Below, piece by piece: positions 16,671-25,043 of a stretch of 64,000 nucleotides of DNA. The stretch comes from an uncultured Myxococcales bacterium (lineage in GTDB: Bacteria; Myxococcota_A; UBA9042). Below the pieces are notes generated by a model. The model was not told the DNA's origin. It searched no databases and saw nothing but the letters and a program-made list of their open reading frames with translations. The stretch is taken from assembly GCA_903924465.1 (NCBI GenBank), contig CAIYBN010000057.1:59556-123555 (forward strand). Reading direction: 5' to 3'. The stretch's first letter is position 1. Each line of letters begins with the position of its first letter. The position numbers were made by a program, and so were the translations under genes.

Positions 16671-18527
16671 TCAGAGCGTGCTAACGCACCTGAATCCGCT
16701 CAAGCCTGTGCGAACACTTGGAATTTGGCTCGCGCGTGCCGACGCACGTACCCCGGAAGCGTCAGAGTTCCACGCCCCACCGCGCAGCACGCGGGTGCCC
16801 TCGGGGCTCGCAACCGGGCCGGCTGGATCGGTTGTTGTGACGGATTCGTACAAATCGTACCAATCCGCGCACCACTCCGAGACATTGCCGGCCAAATCGC
16901 ACGCGCCCTGCACGCTATTTCCTGCCGCCTTGGAGCACGGCTGCGCGGTTCCACCTCCGCCGCACCCGCCGCCAGCGCCGCTGCCATCGTCCAAGATCGC
17001 CCAGGTGCAATCCGCAGGCTGGTCGCCCCATGGGTAGGTCTGCGCGAGTCCGCCACTACGCGCGGCGTATTCCCATTCCGCCTCGGTCGGAAGGCGTTTG
17101 CCTGCCCAAGCGCAATAGGCAGTGGCCTGAAACCAATCCACACAATTGACAGGCTGTTTCTCGAGGCCGGCAACCGCCCAATTGCACGCACCGGCAACGT
17201 CCGGCCTGGCGCAGGTGAATGTCGGTCCGTTCGCCGCGCTGCACTGCTGGTCCGCCTGAAGCGAGGCGAAGAAGGTCGCGTACTGCGCCACCGTCACTTC
17301 CGTCTTGTCGAGCGCGAAGGACGCGAGGCTGACCACATGTTGCGGTTGTTCGTTTGCACCGCCCTGCCCGTCCGGCGCGCCCATCACGAACGTTCCGCCG
17401 GCGAGCGCGATCATGTCCGCCAAGTCGTTCGCAACGCACTGCTGAATGGCGTTGCACGATTGTCCTGGACCGCAGTTCACGCCGAGCGCGACCGCCGGGT
17501 AGACACACACGCCAGTTTGGCACACGTCCGACGTGCACGGATTGCCATCGACGCACACCATTGGAGCGCCCGCAAGACACGCGCCGCTGCTGCACACGTC
17601 GCCGAGCGTGCATGCGTCCCCGTCCGAGCAGTCGGCGGTCGTTGGCGTGTTGCTGCAGCCAATTCCGGTGATGCAAGCGTCCGCAGTGCATGCGTTGCCG
17701 TCGTCGCACGAGGTGGCAGCGCCGGCCAGGCAGACGCCAGCGTCGCAGCTATCGCCGGTGGTGCATGGATTGCCGTCGTCGCAGCCGCCGGGCAACGGCA
17801 AGTGGCTGCAGCCTGTTGGGTTGTCGCACGCATCCGCGGTGCAAGTGTTGCCGTCGTTGCAGTCCGCCGGAACGCACACCGCCACGTCCACCGTTTGCAG
17901 GTCGTCGATTGCATCCTCACCCGCATCCGGCGTCACATCGCCCGCATCTGGGACAACGGGTACGTCGTCGACCGCGGCATCCGTCGCCGTCGCGTCTGCA
18001 TCGGCCGTCACGGCGACATCCGACGTCGCATCATCGGCCAGCGCATCCGCACTTTCGGTGTCGTCGGCGATCGGCGTGGCGTCCGCGGCGACATCCAGCA
18101 CAAGACCATCGGCGGCATCGATTGCGGTCACAGCGTCGGCGATCGCCACATCGGACACATCCGTCGCGTCCGCATCGGCGCCGGGTTCTGCGTCGCTCGC
18201 CGTTTCGCCATCCGGGATCGCCACATCGGCATCGGCGCCCGTCGCATCGTCCGGGATCGGCACATCTGCGTCAGCTTGTCCGTCCAGAGCGTCTTGCGCG
18301 TCGTCCGCGGCATCCGCGTCTGACCCAAGAACGTCGGCAGCATCCGCGCCGCCGGTTTCAAGGGTTGCCGCATCGACCGGTGCCGTCGCGACGTCACCAG
18401 CCAAACGTTCAGCTTCGGTGGCGAACTCAAAAAGCCCATCCGCGGGCATCCTGGTGCACGCGGCCAATGCGCCAAGGAGCAGCAGCGCGTGCAGTCGGGG
18501 CTTGGTCATCGTCGCAACAATGCCCAT
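16671..18527 (-). CDS. Lipoprotein with CDDGN repeats and a formylglycine-generating-enzyme-like domain
   Basis: 618 residues: signal peptide and lipobox (LGALAAC), a long Asp/Ala-rich linker to about residue 200, four to five CNDGNTCTxDxC modules at about 205-330, then an FGE-sulfatase domain from about 365 (LAGGTFVMGAP, KTEVTVAQYATFF, RLPTEAEWEYAAR, GNVSEWCADWYD, VLRGGAWN, GFRCVSTL). FGE domains in secreted bacterial proteins are often non-catalytic or serve as binding modules; no sulfatase gene is nearby. The ATG overlaps the upstream stop codon (TGATG), which indicates coupling to the TPR gene and decides the start. Confidence 0.85.
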   Translation of the reverse strand: MGIVATMTKPRLHALLLLGALAACTRMPADGLFEFATEAERLAGDVATAPVDAATLETGGADAADVLGSDADAADDAQDALDGQADADVPIPDDATGADADVAIPDGETASDAEPGADADATDVSDVAIADAVTAIDAADGLVLDVAADATPIADDTESADALADDATSDVAVTADADATATDAAVDDVPVVPDAGDVTPDAGEDAIDDLQTVDVAVCVPADCNDGNTCTADACDNPTGCSHLPLPGGCDDGNPCTTGDSCDAGVCLAGAATSCDDGNACTADACITGIGCSNTPTTADCSDGDACTLGDVCSSGACLAGAPMVCVDGNPCTSDVCQTGVCVYPAVALGVNCGPGQSCNAIQQCVANDLADMIALAGGTFVMGAPDGQGGANEQPQHVVSLASFALDKTEVTVAQYATFFASLQADQQCSAANGPTFTCARPDVAGACNWAVAGLEKQPVNCVDWFQATAYCAWAGKRLPTEAEWEYAARSGGLAQTYPWGDQPADCTWAILDDGSGAGGGCGGGGTAQPCSKAAGNSVQGACDLAGNVSEWCADWYDLYESVTTTDPAGPVASPEGTRVLRGGAWNSDASGVRASARASQIPSVRTGLSGFRCVSTL

Positions 18528-19657
18528 CAAAACCGCCATGCCAGCCCGATGCCTGCGGGCACCGGACCGGGCGTCACGGCCACCCGCGTCGGCGTCCGCA
18601 GAATCAGATACGCGCCCACTCCAGCCGCCGCGACGCCCACGCTGCTGACGACAAGCGCCGTCACGACATGCGTATTCACGGCCTGGACTCGCTGCGCCGC
18701 TGCTTCCCTGGAAATATCGTGAATCTTGCCGTTGGGTCCAACGCGCAGCAGCGCATCCAGATCCGCCTGCTGACTGTAAGTCCAGACATACGACCCGAGG
18801 CCAACCAGCGCAACGGCGCCGCCGATCTTCACCAGCGACCAGCCGATCGTCGCCGGATCATCGTCCTTGGGCGCCTCCGCGGGGACGGTCGCTTTGGGCT
18901 GCGGCTTCTCGGGTTGCGCGACCGCACTGGCAAGGCCCAGGCGCCGACGCAGCGCTTCCAATCGCGTCACAGCTTCCGAATACGTCGTCGCGGTCGGCGA
19001 CGCGCGCTTGACGTACTCTTCAAAATGCCCGGCCGCCACATGCCATTGCTGGGCGTCCTGTTCCGCGACAGCCGCCTTGAACAGGAGCTGGTCGTCGCGG
19101 TCCCGGGTCGTCTGGTAGGCGGTGAGATACAGCTTCGCTGCGGCTTTGTAATCACCGGTCCGCGCCGCCGCATCGGCTTCCTGCAGGCGCGTCCACTCGC
19201 GCGTGCGTTCGACCGCGCGGAGCTGCGCTTCCTGGATCTGCCCCCGCTGGAAAGCATCCACGTAGACCTGCTGGACCCGCGCCTCCAGGCGCTCACGATC
19301 GATGTCGGCGGCATATTTGCGTGCGTCGGCAACGTGGTCGCTCGCTGCACCCGGCGCGGCCAGGAACGCATGGTAATGCTCGAGGGCGCGTTCGGTATGG
19401 CCTGCCTGATGTTCCGCGCGGGCGAGCAGCCAGAGATGCTCCGGCCGGGAGTCGACGCTCAAGGCCTCCTTGTACAATTCAATCGCCCGGGCAAAATCGC
19501 CGTTTTGAATGGCCTTTGCCGCTTCAGTTACCAGCTTGGTCGCCACCGATCCCTTACCAGCCGCCAGCGCGACGTCCACCGGTACCACACACAGCGAGAC
19601 CGCCAGAATGGCCGCCGCAACGCGTAGGGGATGGGGAAGGATGCTCAATCGACTCAC
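18527..19657 (-). CDS. Periplasmic TPR protein with C-terminal membrane helices
   Basis: 376 residues. A GTG start leads into a signal peptide (ILAVSLCVVPVDVALAA). TPR-like helices cover about 30-230 (KAIQNGDFARAIELYKEAL), a Pro/Ala/Lys linker follows, then two hydrophobic segments near 268-285 and 325-348. The arrangement resembles the PEGA/TPR lipoprotein-adjacent proteins of Myxococcota that pair with a secreted partner. Coupled by overlap to the FGE-domain lipoprotein, suggesting a joint function. No catalytic motif seen. Confidence 0.75.
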   Translation of the reverse strand: MSRLSILPHPLRVAAAILAVSLCVVPVDVALAAGKGSVATKLVTEAAKAIQNGDFARAIELYKEALSVDSRPEHLWLLARAEHQAGHTERALEHYHAFLAAPGAASDHVADARKYAADIDRERLEARVQQVYVDAFQRGQIQEAQLRAVERTREWTRLQEADAAARTGDYKAAAKLYLTAYQTTRDRDDQLLFKAAVAEQDAQQWHVAAGHFEEYVKRASPTATTYSEAVTRLEALRRRLGLASAVAQPEKPQPKATVPAEAPKDDDPATIGWSLVKIGGAVALVGLGSYVWTYSQQADLDALLRVGPNGKIHDISREAAAQRVQAVNTHVVTALVVSSVGVAAAGVGAYLILRTPTRVAVTPGPVPAGIGLAWRF

Positions 19658-19905
19658 CTGTGACGCGTTCCATGCAGGCTCACGCTCAGAAGGGATAGCC
19701 GTTTCAGTCGCTGTGTCAAGGCGAGGTCACCGTTGCGGAACACGCGATGGTGGATTCTGGACCGTGCGGGGAGGAACTGCAGGACGCCTCACGGCAACAC
19801 ACGGCCGTTGACCGGTCGTCGGACGGCGCACATACTGCTGCCGGACAAAGCGGAGGGCGGCCAGTGGTGCGGGATACGAGTCGACAGTCGAACGAAGCGT
19901 CGCCG

Positions 19906-21168
19906 ATGGTGGCACGACTGGGAGTGCTGGCGTTCTGTTTGGCCGCTTGGGCGTGCGGCGGTGACGGCATGATCGTGGGCGCATGCGACCTGGCCATCTG
20001 CGACGACGGCTTGATCTGCACGACGGACGCCTGTGCCAAGGATGGCAGCTGCACGCACACGCCGCGCGCGGGAAGTTGCGACGACGGCAACTCCTGTACC
20101 GGCAACGATGCCTGCGCCGCCGGTCTGTGCGCGGGCGTCACGCTGACCTGCGACGACAAAGTGACCTGCACGCTCGATTCCTGCGATCCCAAGAAGGCGT
20201 GCGTGCACATCCCCGGGGACCCGACCGTCTGCAACGACGACAACGTGTGCACCGACGATGCGTGCGAGGTGATCGCGGATTGCGTGCACGTCAACAACAA
20301 GCTTCCCTGCAGCGATGGCAACGCGTGTACGTTGGGTGACACATGCAACGGTGGCTCCTGCCTGCCCGGGTCTACGACCGTTGCCTGCGACGACAAAGAC
20401 CCATGCACCGACGACCTCTGCATCACGGCGACGGGAACGTGCTCGCACCTCGCCAACAGCGGTCCATGCGACGACGGCGACGCGTGCACCAAGGAGGACC
20501 TGTGCGGCACGAAGGGCTGCGTCGGAACGCTCGACTGTTCGTGCGCGATCGCCACTGGCGAGAAACTTCCAGCGGAAGATTGCAGCACGCCGGTCGATGA
20601 CAACTGCGACGGTCTGATCAACGAGGTCGCAGTTTGCGGAGCCACCGTCTACAAGTTCAGCGCCGCGCCCGAATGCGGCGCGACCTGCTACTACGACGAG
20701 CCGCACAACGTCGCCGTGAATGGGCTCGGCGGCGAGGCCAACAACAGCGGTTTCGCCACGTTTGCCAATGGCCAATTGCTGGACGGCATCACGGGCGCGG
20801 ACGATTGGTCAGCAAATCTCGGCAAAGGCCCGGCGTACGAATGGGTGGCTTGGACCGCGCCGTTGCAAATCCTGAGCGTGCAATTTGCCAAGCCGCGCAA
20901 CCTGACCGTGGTGCGACTCGGTTTGAACAACAGGAAGGACGGCAGCGTCTCCCAGCCGCCGGAAGTGCAGATTCGCTTGAGCATGGACGGGGTAAAATGG
21001 CTTCCGCTGCAAGCCTTTACCATGGCCGACGGCAGCGAACCGACGATTCCCACGGGCAAGCGCGGCGACATCACGTTGCCGCTGACGATGCAGACGGTGC
21101 AGTTCGTGGAAATTCGCTTCGTGACGCCCGGTTCCTGGACGTTCCTCGACGAAATGGCCTTCGACTAG
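19906..21168 (+). CDS. Cys-rich lipoprotein with MopE-like motif and discoidin-like C-terminus
   Basis: 420 residues. A signal peptide and lipobox (CLAAWACGG) are followed by six CDDGN-type modules (about 25-210), a MopE-type motif CSTPVDDNCDGLINE near 225, and a C-terminal region of about 170 residues with a galactose-binding/F5-8C-like ending (VQIRLSMDGVKW, VEIRFVTPGSWTFLDEMAF). A carbohydrate-binding surface protein is a reasonable guess in this glycan gene region. It is the only plus-strand gene in the 8-25 kb stretch. Its last four bases overlap the convergent epimerase gene. Start uncertain: the frame is open upstream, and the ATG next to the signal peptide was chosen. Confidence 0.7.
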   Translation: MVARLGVLAFCLAAWACGGDGMIVGACDLAICDDGLICTTDACAKDGSCTHTPRAGSCDDGNSCTGNDACAAGLCAGVTLTCDDKVTCTLDSCDPKKACVHIPGDPTVCNDDNVCTDDACEVIADCVHVNNKLPCSDGNACTLGDTCNGGSCLPGSTTVACDDKDPCTDDLCITATGTCSHLANSGPCDDGDACTKEDLCGTKGCVGTLDCSCAIATGEKLPAEDCSTPVDDNCDGLINEVAVCGATVYKFSAAPECGATCYYDEPHNVAVNGLGGEANNSGFATFANGQLLDGITGADDWSANLGKGPAYEWVAWTAPLQILSVQFAKPRNLTVVRLGLNNRKDGSVSQPPEVQIRLSMDGVKWLPLQAFTMADGSEPTIPTGKRGDITLPLTMQTVQFVEIRFVTPGSWTFLDEMAFD

Positions 21169-22370
21169 CCCTTCACGTCGGCGTTCAGGTCGTTCCACAT
21201 CCGCGCAACGATGCGCTCGGACGCCAGACCGTCGCCGAATGGATTGGGCCCCAATTGGAACCAATCCGGCAGGGTGTTCGCACGCGCCCCTTCAATCAGC
21301 GCCGACGCCGCAGCGAACACCGCGTCCGGCTCCACGCCCACGAGCTTGCCCATTTGCGCGGCAATCAGTTCCGGCCGCTCCGTCACGTTGCGCAGGACCA
21401 GCAGCGGCTTGCCAAAGGACGGGAACTCCTCCTGCAGGCCGCCAGAATCGCTCATCGCAAAATCGACGCGGCTCATCAGGTGCAGAAACGGCCGGTAGGA
21501 CAGCGGCGAAACGAGATGAATATTCGGAACTTCCGCCATGAACTGGAAAGCTTTCAGCTTGACTTCAGGATTCAGGTGATACGGATAGACAAAATGGTGA
21601 TCGGGGTACTGCGCCGCCAGCGTCCGCATCATCCGGAAGAAATCAGCGAGTTTCTGGCCGTGATTCTCGCGGCGGTGGATGGTCAGCACGGCCAGGGTTT
21701 TGCCATTGCGGGCGCGAAATTGCCGCAGGGCATCGGCCAATTCCGGCGCTTCCTGCTCCAGCAGCCCGGTTTCATAATCGCCAGGAATCTTGTGGTTGCG
21801 CACCAGCGAGAGCGTGTCGATGATCGTGTTTCCCGTCACCACAATCGAGGCTGACGCCACGCCTTCCGCCGTCAGGTTGGCGAAAGCCGCTTGGGTTGGC
21901 ACAAAGTTCCAGCGCGCAAGTCGGGTGATGAGCAGACGATTCAGCTCCTCCGGAAATGGCTCATCCAGGTTGCCCGTGCGCAAGCCCGCTTCCACGTGCG
22001 CGACCGGAATTCGGTGGTAGAACGCCGTCAGCGCCGCGCAAAACGCGGTCGTTGTGTCGCCCTGCACGACGACAGCGTCATACTTTTCCCGCGTGAATTC
22101 GCCGTCCAGCGCATGGATGAGCGCCGACGTCAGTCCGGGCAGATTCGGCCGCTGGTTGTTGACCGCCAGTTGCTTGTGGTCGCCCATCTCAAAAAGGTCG
22201 GACAAGCCGACAAGCAGTTCGCGGTGCTGGCCGGTGAATACGACTTCCGTGTCCAGAACCTCGTGGAATTTGGCCAATTCCGCGACGACCGGGGCAAGTT
22301 TCAGGTATTCAGGCCGCGTGCCGAGGATGACCGCTACGCGTTTCTTCTTCTTGGTCATGAACTTGTCCAT
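21165..22370 (-). CDS. wecB: UDP-N-acetylglucosamine 2-epimerase (non-hydrolysing)
   Basis: 401 residues, slightly longer than the usual ~376. Conserved blocks: ILGTRPEYLKLAPVV at the start, VVVQGDTTTAF, HVEAGLRTGN with FPEELNRLLI, VVTGNTIIDTL, LTIHRRENHG and MSDSGGLQEEFPSFGKPLLVLR. These are the binding and catalytic motifs of WecB, which converts UDP-GlcNAc to UDP-ManNAc in the cytoplasm. In E. coli, UDP-ManNAc feeds common antigen and, as I recall, the NfrB polysaccharide. The TIM-barrel glycosidase-like gene is 20 bp upstream in the same direction. An alternative ATG is at 22358. Confidence 0.93.
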   Translation of the reverse strand: MDKFMTKKKKRVAVILGTRPEYLKLAPVVAELAKFHEVLDTEVVFTGQHRELLVGLSDLFEMGDHKQLAVNNQRPNLPGLTSALIHALDGEFTREKYDAVVVQGDTTTAFCAALTAFYHRIPVAHVEAGLRTGNLDEPFPEELNRLLITRLARWNFVPTQAAFANLTAEGVASASIVVTGNTIIDTLSLVRNHKIPGDYETGLLEQEAPELADALRQFRARNGKTLAVLTIHRRENHGQKLADFFRMMRTLAAQYPDHHFVYPYHLNPEVKLKAFQFMAEVPNIHLVSPLSYRPFLHLMSRVDFAMSDSGGLQEEFPSFGKPLLVLRNVTERPELIAAQMGKLVGVEPDAVFAAASALIEGARANTLPDWFQLGPNPFGDGLASERIVARMWNDLNADVKG

Positions 22371-22390
22371 TCATCGCAGAATCGATGGAC

Positions 22391-23527
22391 TCAAGGGTGT
22401 TGCGGCTTGAATCCACGCACGTAGGCGACCGCCGAGGGTGCCAGTTCGTAGGTCGTGACGGTCGGATGACCGATCGTGAACAGGGAAAAGCCCAGGAACT
22501 TGTTGGGATCCTGCGCAAACGTCTCCAGATACGCCGCCAAATAGTTCTTCTGGATATCGGGATTGCGCGTGGTGCTGACCGCCGGGTCCCACGGATTCTG
22601 CGCACCGAAGTCCAACGCCGGGCAACTCAATTCGCCAAAGAAAATCGGCTTGTGCCATTTGCTGTGCAGCGCCATCACTTCCGCGAAGACGTCCTGTTTG
22701 CGATCAAAAACGGTGGTCGAGCGCAGCGCATGCTTGATGTCGGCTTCCGTGGGCGCGATCGCTTCGCTCAATTCGAAATAGGCCGCGATGCCGATGACGT
22801 CGACGGCGCCAAAAAGCGGGTTGTCGAGCTTGGCGCGATACGCCGCCAGCGTTTCCGGCGCCCATGCAGCCGTCGCCCACCATTGCGTCCGGTAGATAAT
22901 CTGGCCGTGGTAGACCGTGCGCAGGTGCTTGACCAGCGCAATCCAGCTCGCCGACTGGTCCTCGATCTTCACCAGGTTGGACGCCACGTACAGGCCCCAG
23001 GAATGCGGAAATTCCTTGGCCAAAGTCGCCACCGCGGTCTGCCACGAGGCGAACCACGCGGCTTTGTCGGTCGGATTCAGGTCCGTCTCCGGCACATTGC
23101 CGTTGTCGATCCACGGATACGGCTCGATGATGTAGTGATACGTGTCCTTGCTCGCGATGACTTTCTTGGCAAACGCCAAGCTCGCCGCGTCAATCGTGAC
23201 GTTCGGCGCCGTCGCCGACGTCATGTGGATGCGAACCGGCACGGTGATGGTGTCCAGGCCCAGGCGTTCGGCATCGACGAAGACTTTGGCGACATCCGTG
23301 ATGTTCCACGCCGAGATGTTGCCGCTCTTGATGAAGTGCAGCGGTGCCGGCGTCGCGACGGGAGCCGCAGCGGCTGGAGCAGCCGACTTGGCCTTGCCAT
23401 CGGTCGCCTGCGCGTACGCCAGCGCGGCGAGCGCGAGACTCAACACGACAACTGCCAAGCCGATGCGCACACGCATCCGCCGGAAACGCGGCGTCGGTGT
23501 CTGCTGAGGTTCATGGGCGGTGCTCAT
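22391..23527 (-). CDS. Exported TIM-barrel glycoside-hydrolase-like protein
   Basis: 378 residues. An N-terminal hydrophobic segment at about 20-40 (VRIGLAVVVLSLALAALAYA) is a signal or anchor. The rest has the rhythm of a (beta/alpha)8 glycosidase: GLDTITVPVRIHMTS, YHYIIEPYPWIDNG, DVIGIAAYFELS and PIFFGELSC, where Glu in the last motif is a likely nucleophile position as in GH113-type enzymes. It sits 20 bp upstream of wecB, suggesting it acts on a glycan built from the epimerase product. Family assignment is from overall pattern only. Confidence 0.65.
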   Translation of the reverse strand: MSTAHEPQQTPTPRFRRMRVRIGLAVVVLSLALAALAYAQATDGKAKSAAPAAAAPVATPAPLHFIKSGNISAWNITDVAKVFVDAERLGLDTITVPVRIHMTSATAPNVTIDAASLAFAKKVIASKDTYHYIIEPYPWIDNGNVPETDLNPTDKAAWFASWQTAVATLAKEFPHSWGLYVASNLVKIEDQSASWIALVKHLRTVYHGQIIYRTQWWATAAWAPETLAAYRAKLDNPLFGAVDVIGIAAYFELSEAIAPTEADIKHALRSTTVFDRKQDVFAEVMALHSKWHKPIFFGELSCPALDFGAQNPWDPAVSTTRNPDIQKNYLAAYLETFAQDPNKFLGFSLFTIGHPTVTTYELAPSAVAYVRGFKPQHP

Positions 23528-23643
23528 CGTGGGGTCATCCTGCTGGGCGCGCCAGACGACCAGCCCGATTCAACGCGCTGGTTGGCCGCAGAATAGGTGC
23601 CGAGATGACGCCCGTCAACGATTCCAGCTTGCCGAGCGGACTT

Positions 23644-24768
23644 TTACGGCACGAACGCGGTGGGCGCGCACGACGACACGCCGGCGCCAACGATGGTCAA
23701 GCCGGTGTTGGCCTTGGCGACGGTGGCCTTGCCGGTGGCGGTGTCCAACTTCCAGACATTGGTCGAACTGTCCGCTGGACCTTGGTAGAAGAGGTAGAAA
23801 ACGCCGCCCCATTGGGCAAAAGCCACGTCGCCTTCTGAACCGAAGTCGCTGGTCGGCAAGTTCCAGTTCGTCACGTTGGTCTTGCCGGTGATTTTGTCGA
23901 TTTGCCGAACGCTGGGCGGCGAGCTGCCGGCGAAAAAGCCGAACAATTCGCCTTTGCCGTTGCCGGTCAACTCGGCGCCGCCGGCAAAATCCAAGGATTT
24001 GACCGCGCTGGCCTGCAAACCGGGGAAGCTGATGCTGGCGAGCGTGTCGATGCCGCTCCAGTACGAGCTGACGCTGCCGGCGATGACGTACAACGTCTCG
24101 TCGGTTTGGCCGGGGCCGTTGGCGGAGAAGCCCATGCCGAAGATTTCCAGGTTGGACGACGCGGTCTTGTAGCTCGTCGTCGTGCAGGAAGCGTCGAGCG
24201 TGCTGACTTTGTAAATGCCGGTGGCGTTCGCGCCGTTCCAGTAGAGCACCCAGGCGTTGGCCTGGCGGTCGACGGACATGGAAAACGGCGAGGAGCCAAA
24301 GCCGGCCGGACATTTCAGCGTGCCGACGAGCTTGAACAGGAGCTTGTCGGGCTGAAAACTGTAGAGCTTGTTGTCGGTGGTGACGACGTAGACGATTTTC
24401 GCCCGCTCCGGGCAGTCGCCGTTGGGCAAAATGGTGTCCGCACCTGTTGCCGCATCGCCGTCGGGGTTGTCAAAGAAGCCATCCAGGTCCGTGCTGCCGT
24501 TGTCGGTCGCGTCATCGGCGAATCCGCCATCGTCCGTGCCCGCGTCGCCGCCGCCAAGGGTCGCATCCGCCAGCGCGCCGTCCTCGCCATCCGGCCCCGA
24601 CTGATCTGCCGTTGCGCTGGCATCGGTGGGCGTCAGCTGACTGCAAATATCCGCTGCCTTGGCCGCGGCGCTGCAGCCACCATGGACGTCGACAAACGCG
24701 CCGCCGCCGGTCGAGGGTGAACTACAGGCTGCCGTCAGCAACAGCACGAGAACAGGAAGCAAACGCAC
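23644..24768 (-). CDS. Hypothetical lipoprotein with beta-propeller-like repeats
   Basis: 374 residues. Lipobox LLLTAAC lies just after the start, then an Asp/Gly/Ala-rich linker to about residue 115, then repeats such as YVVTTDNKLYSFQPDKLLFKL, MSVDRQANAWVLYWNG and LDFAGGAELTGNGKGELFGF that look like beta-propeller blades. Function unknown. The GTG at 24768 is taken as start because GGAGG lies 5 nt upstream; an in-frame ATG at 24843 would add 25 residues before the signal peptide. The 42-bp tandem repeats lie just upstream. Confidence 0.7.
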   Translation of the reverse strand: MRLLPVLVLLLTAACSSPSTGGGAFVDVHGGCSAAAKAADICSQLTPTDASATADQSGPDGEDGALADATLGGGDAGTDDGGFADDATDNGSTDLDGFFDNPDGDAATGADTILPNGDCPERAKIVYVVTTDNKLYSFQPDKLLFKLVGTLKCPAGFGSSPFSMSVDRQANAWVLYWNGANATGIYKVSTLDASCTTTSYKTASSNLEIFGMGFSANGPGQTDETLYVIAGSVSSYWSGIDTLASISFPGLQASAVKSLDFAGGAELTGNGKGELFGFFAGSSPPSVRQIDKITGKTNVTNWNLPTSDFGSEGDVAFAQWGGVFYLFYQGPADSSTNVWKLDTATGKATVAKANTGLTIVGAGVSSCAPTAFVP

Positions 24769-24849
24769 GGGAACCTCCAGCAGAATCCGCTCAAGGAGCG
24801 TACGGTGCGGGCTGGAAATCTGCAAGAACGAATGGTTGCGCATCTCACC

Positions 24850-25012
24850 AAGGCGAATTCCCGTCCTTCCCCTGCCGTGGTGACATCAGAAACGGCGAAT
24901 TCCGCTCGTTCCCTCGCCATGGTGAGACACAAAATGGCGAATTCCGGTCTTTCCCCTGCCTTGGTGAGGAAAGAAACGGCGAATTCCGCCCGTTCCCCTG
25001 CCTCCGCGTGAC
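24850..25012. repeat. Tandem repeat, four 42-bp units
   Basis: The block GGCGAATTCC recurs at 24852, 24894, 24936 and 24978, exactly 42 bp apart, each followed by a T/C-rich tract (CGTTCCCCTGCC) and a variant of TGGTGAG. Units differ by several substitutions, and the last unit fades after 25010. They lie between the 3' end of purF and the start of the lipoprotein gene. The period is a multiple of three and one frame is open across all units, but no gene start serves it. Confidence 0.85.
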
Positions 25013-25043
25013 GCGCGAGGCCGAGTGCGCGCGGGTAGAAGGG

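Noticed and set aside
24850..25012. CRISPR array or gene
   Set aside because: Four 42-bp units are directly adjacent with no spacers, and no start codon serves the open frame.
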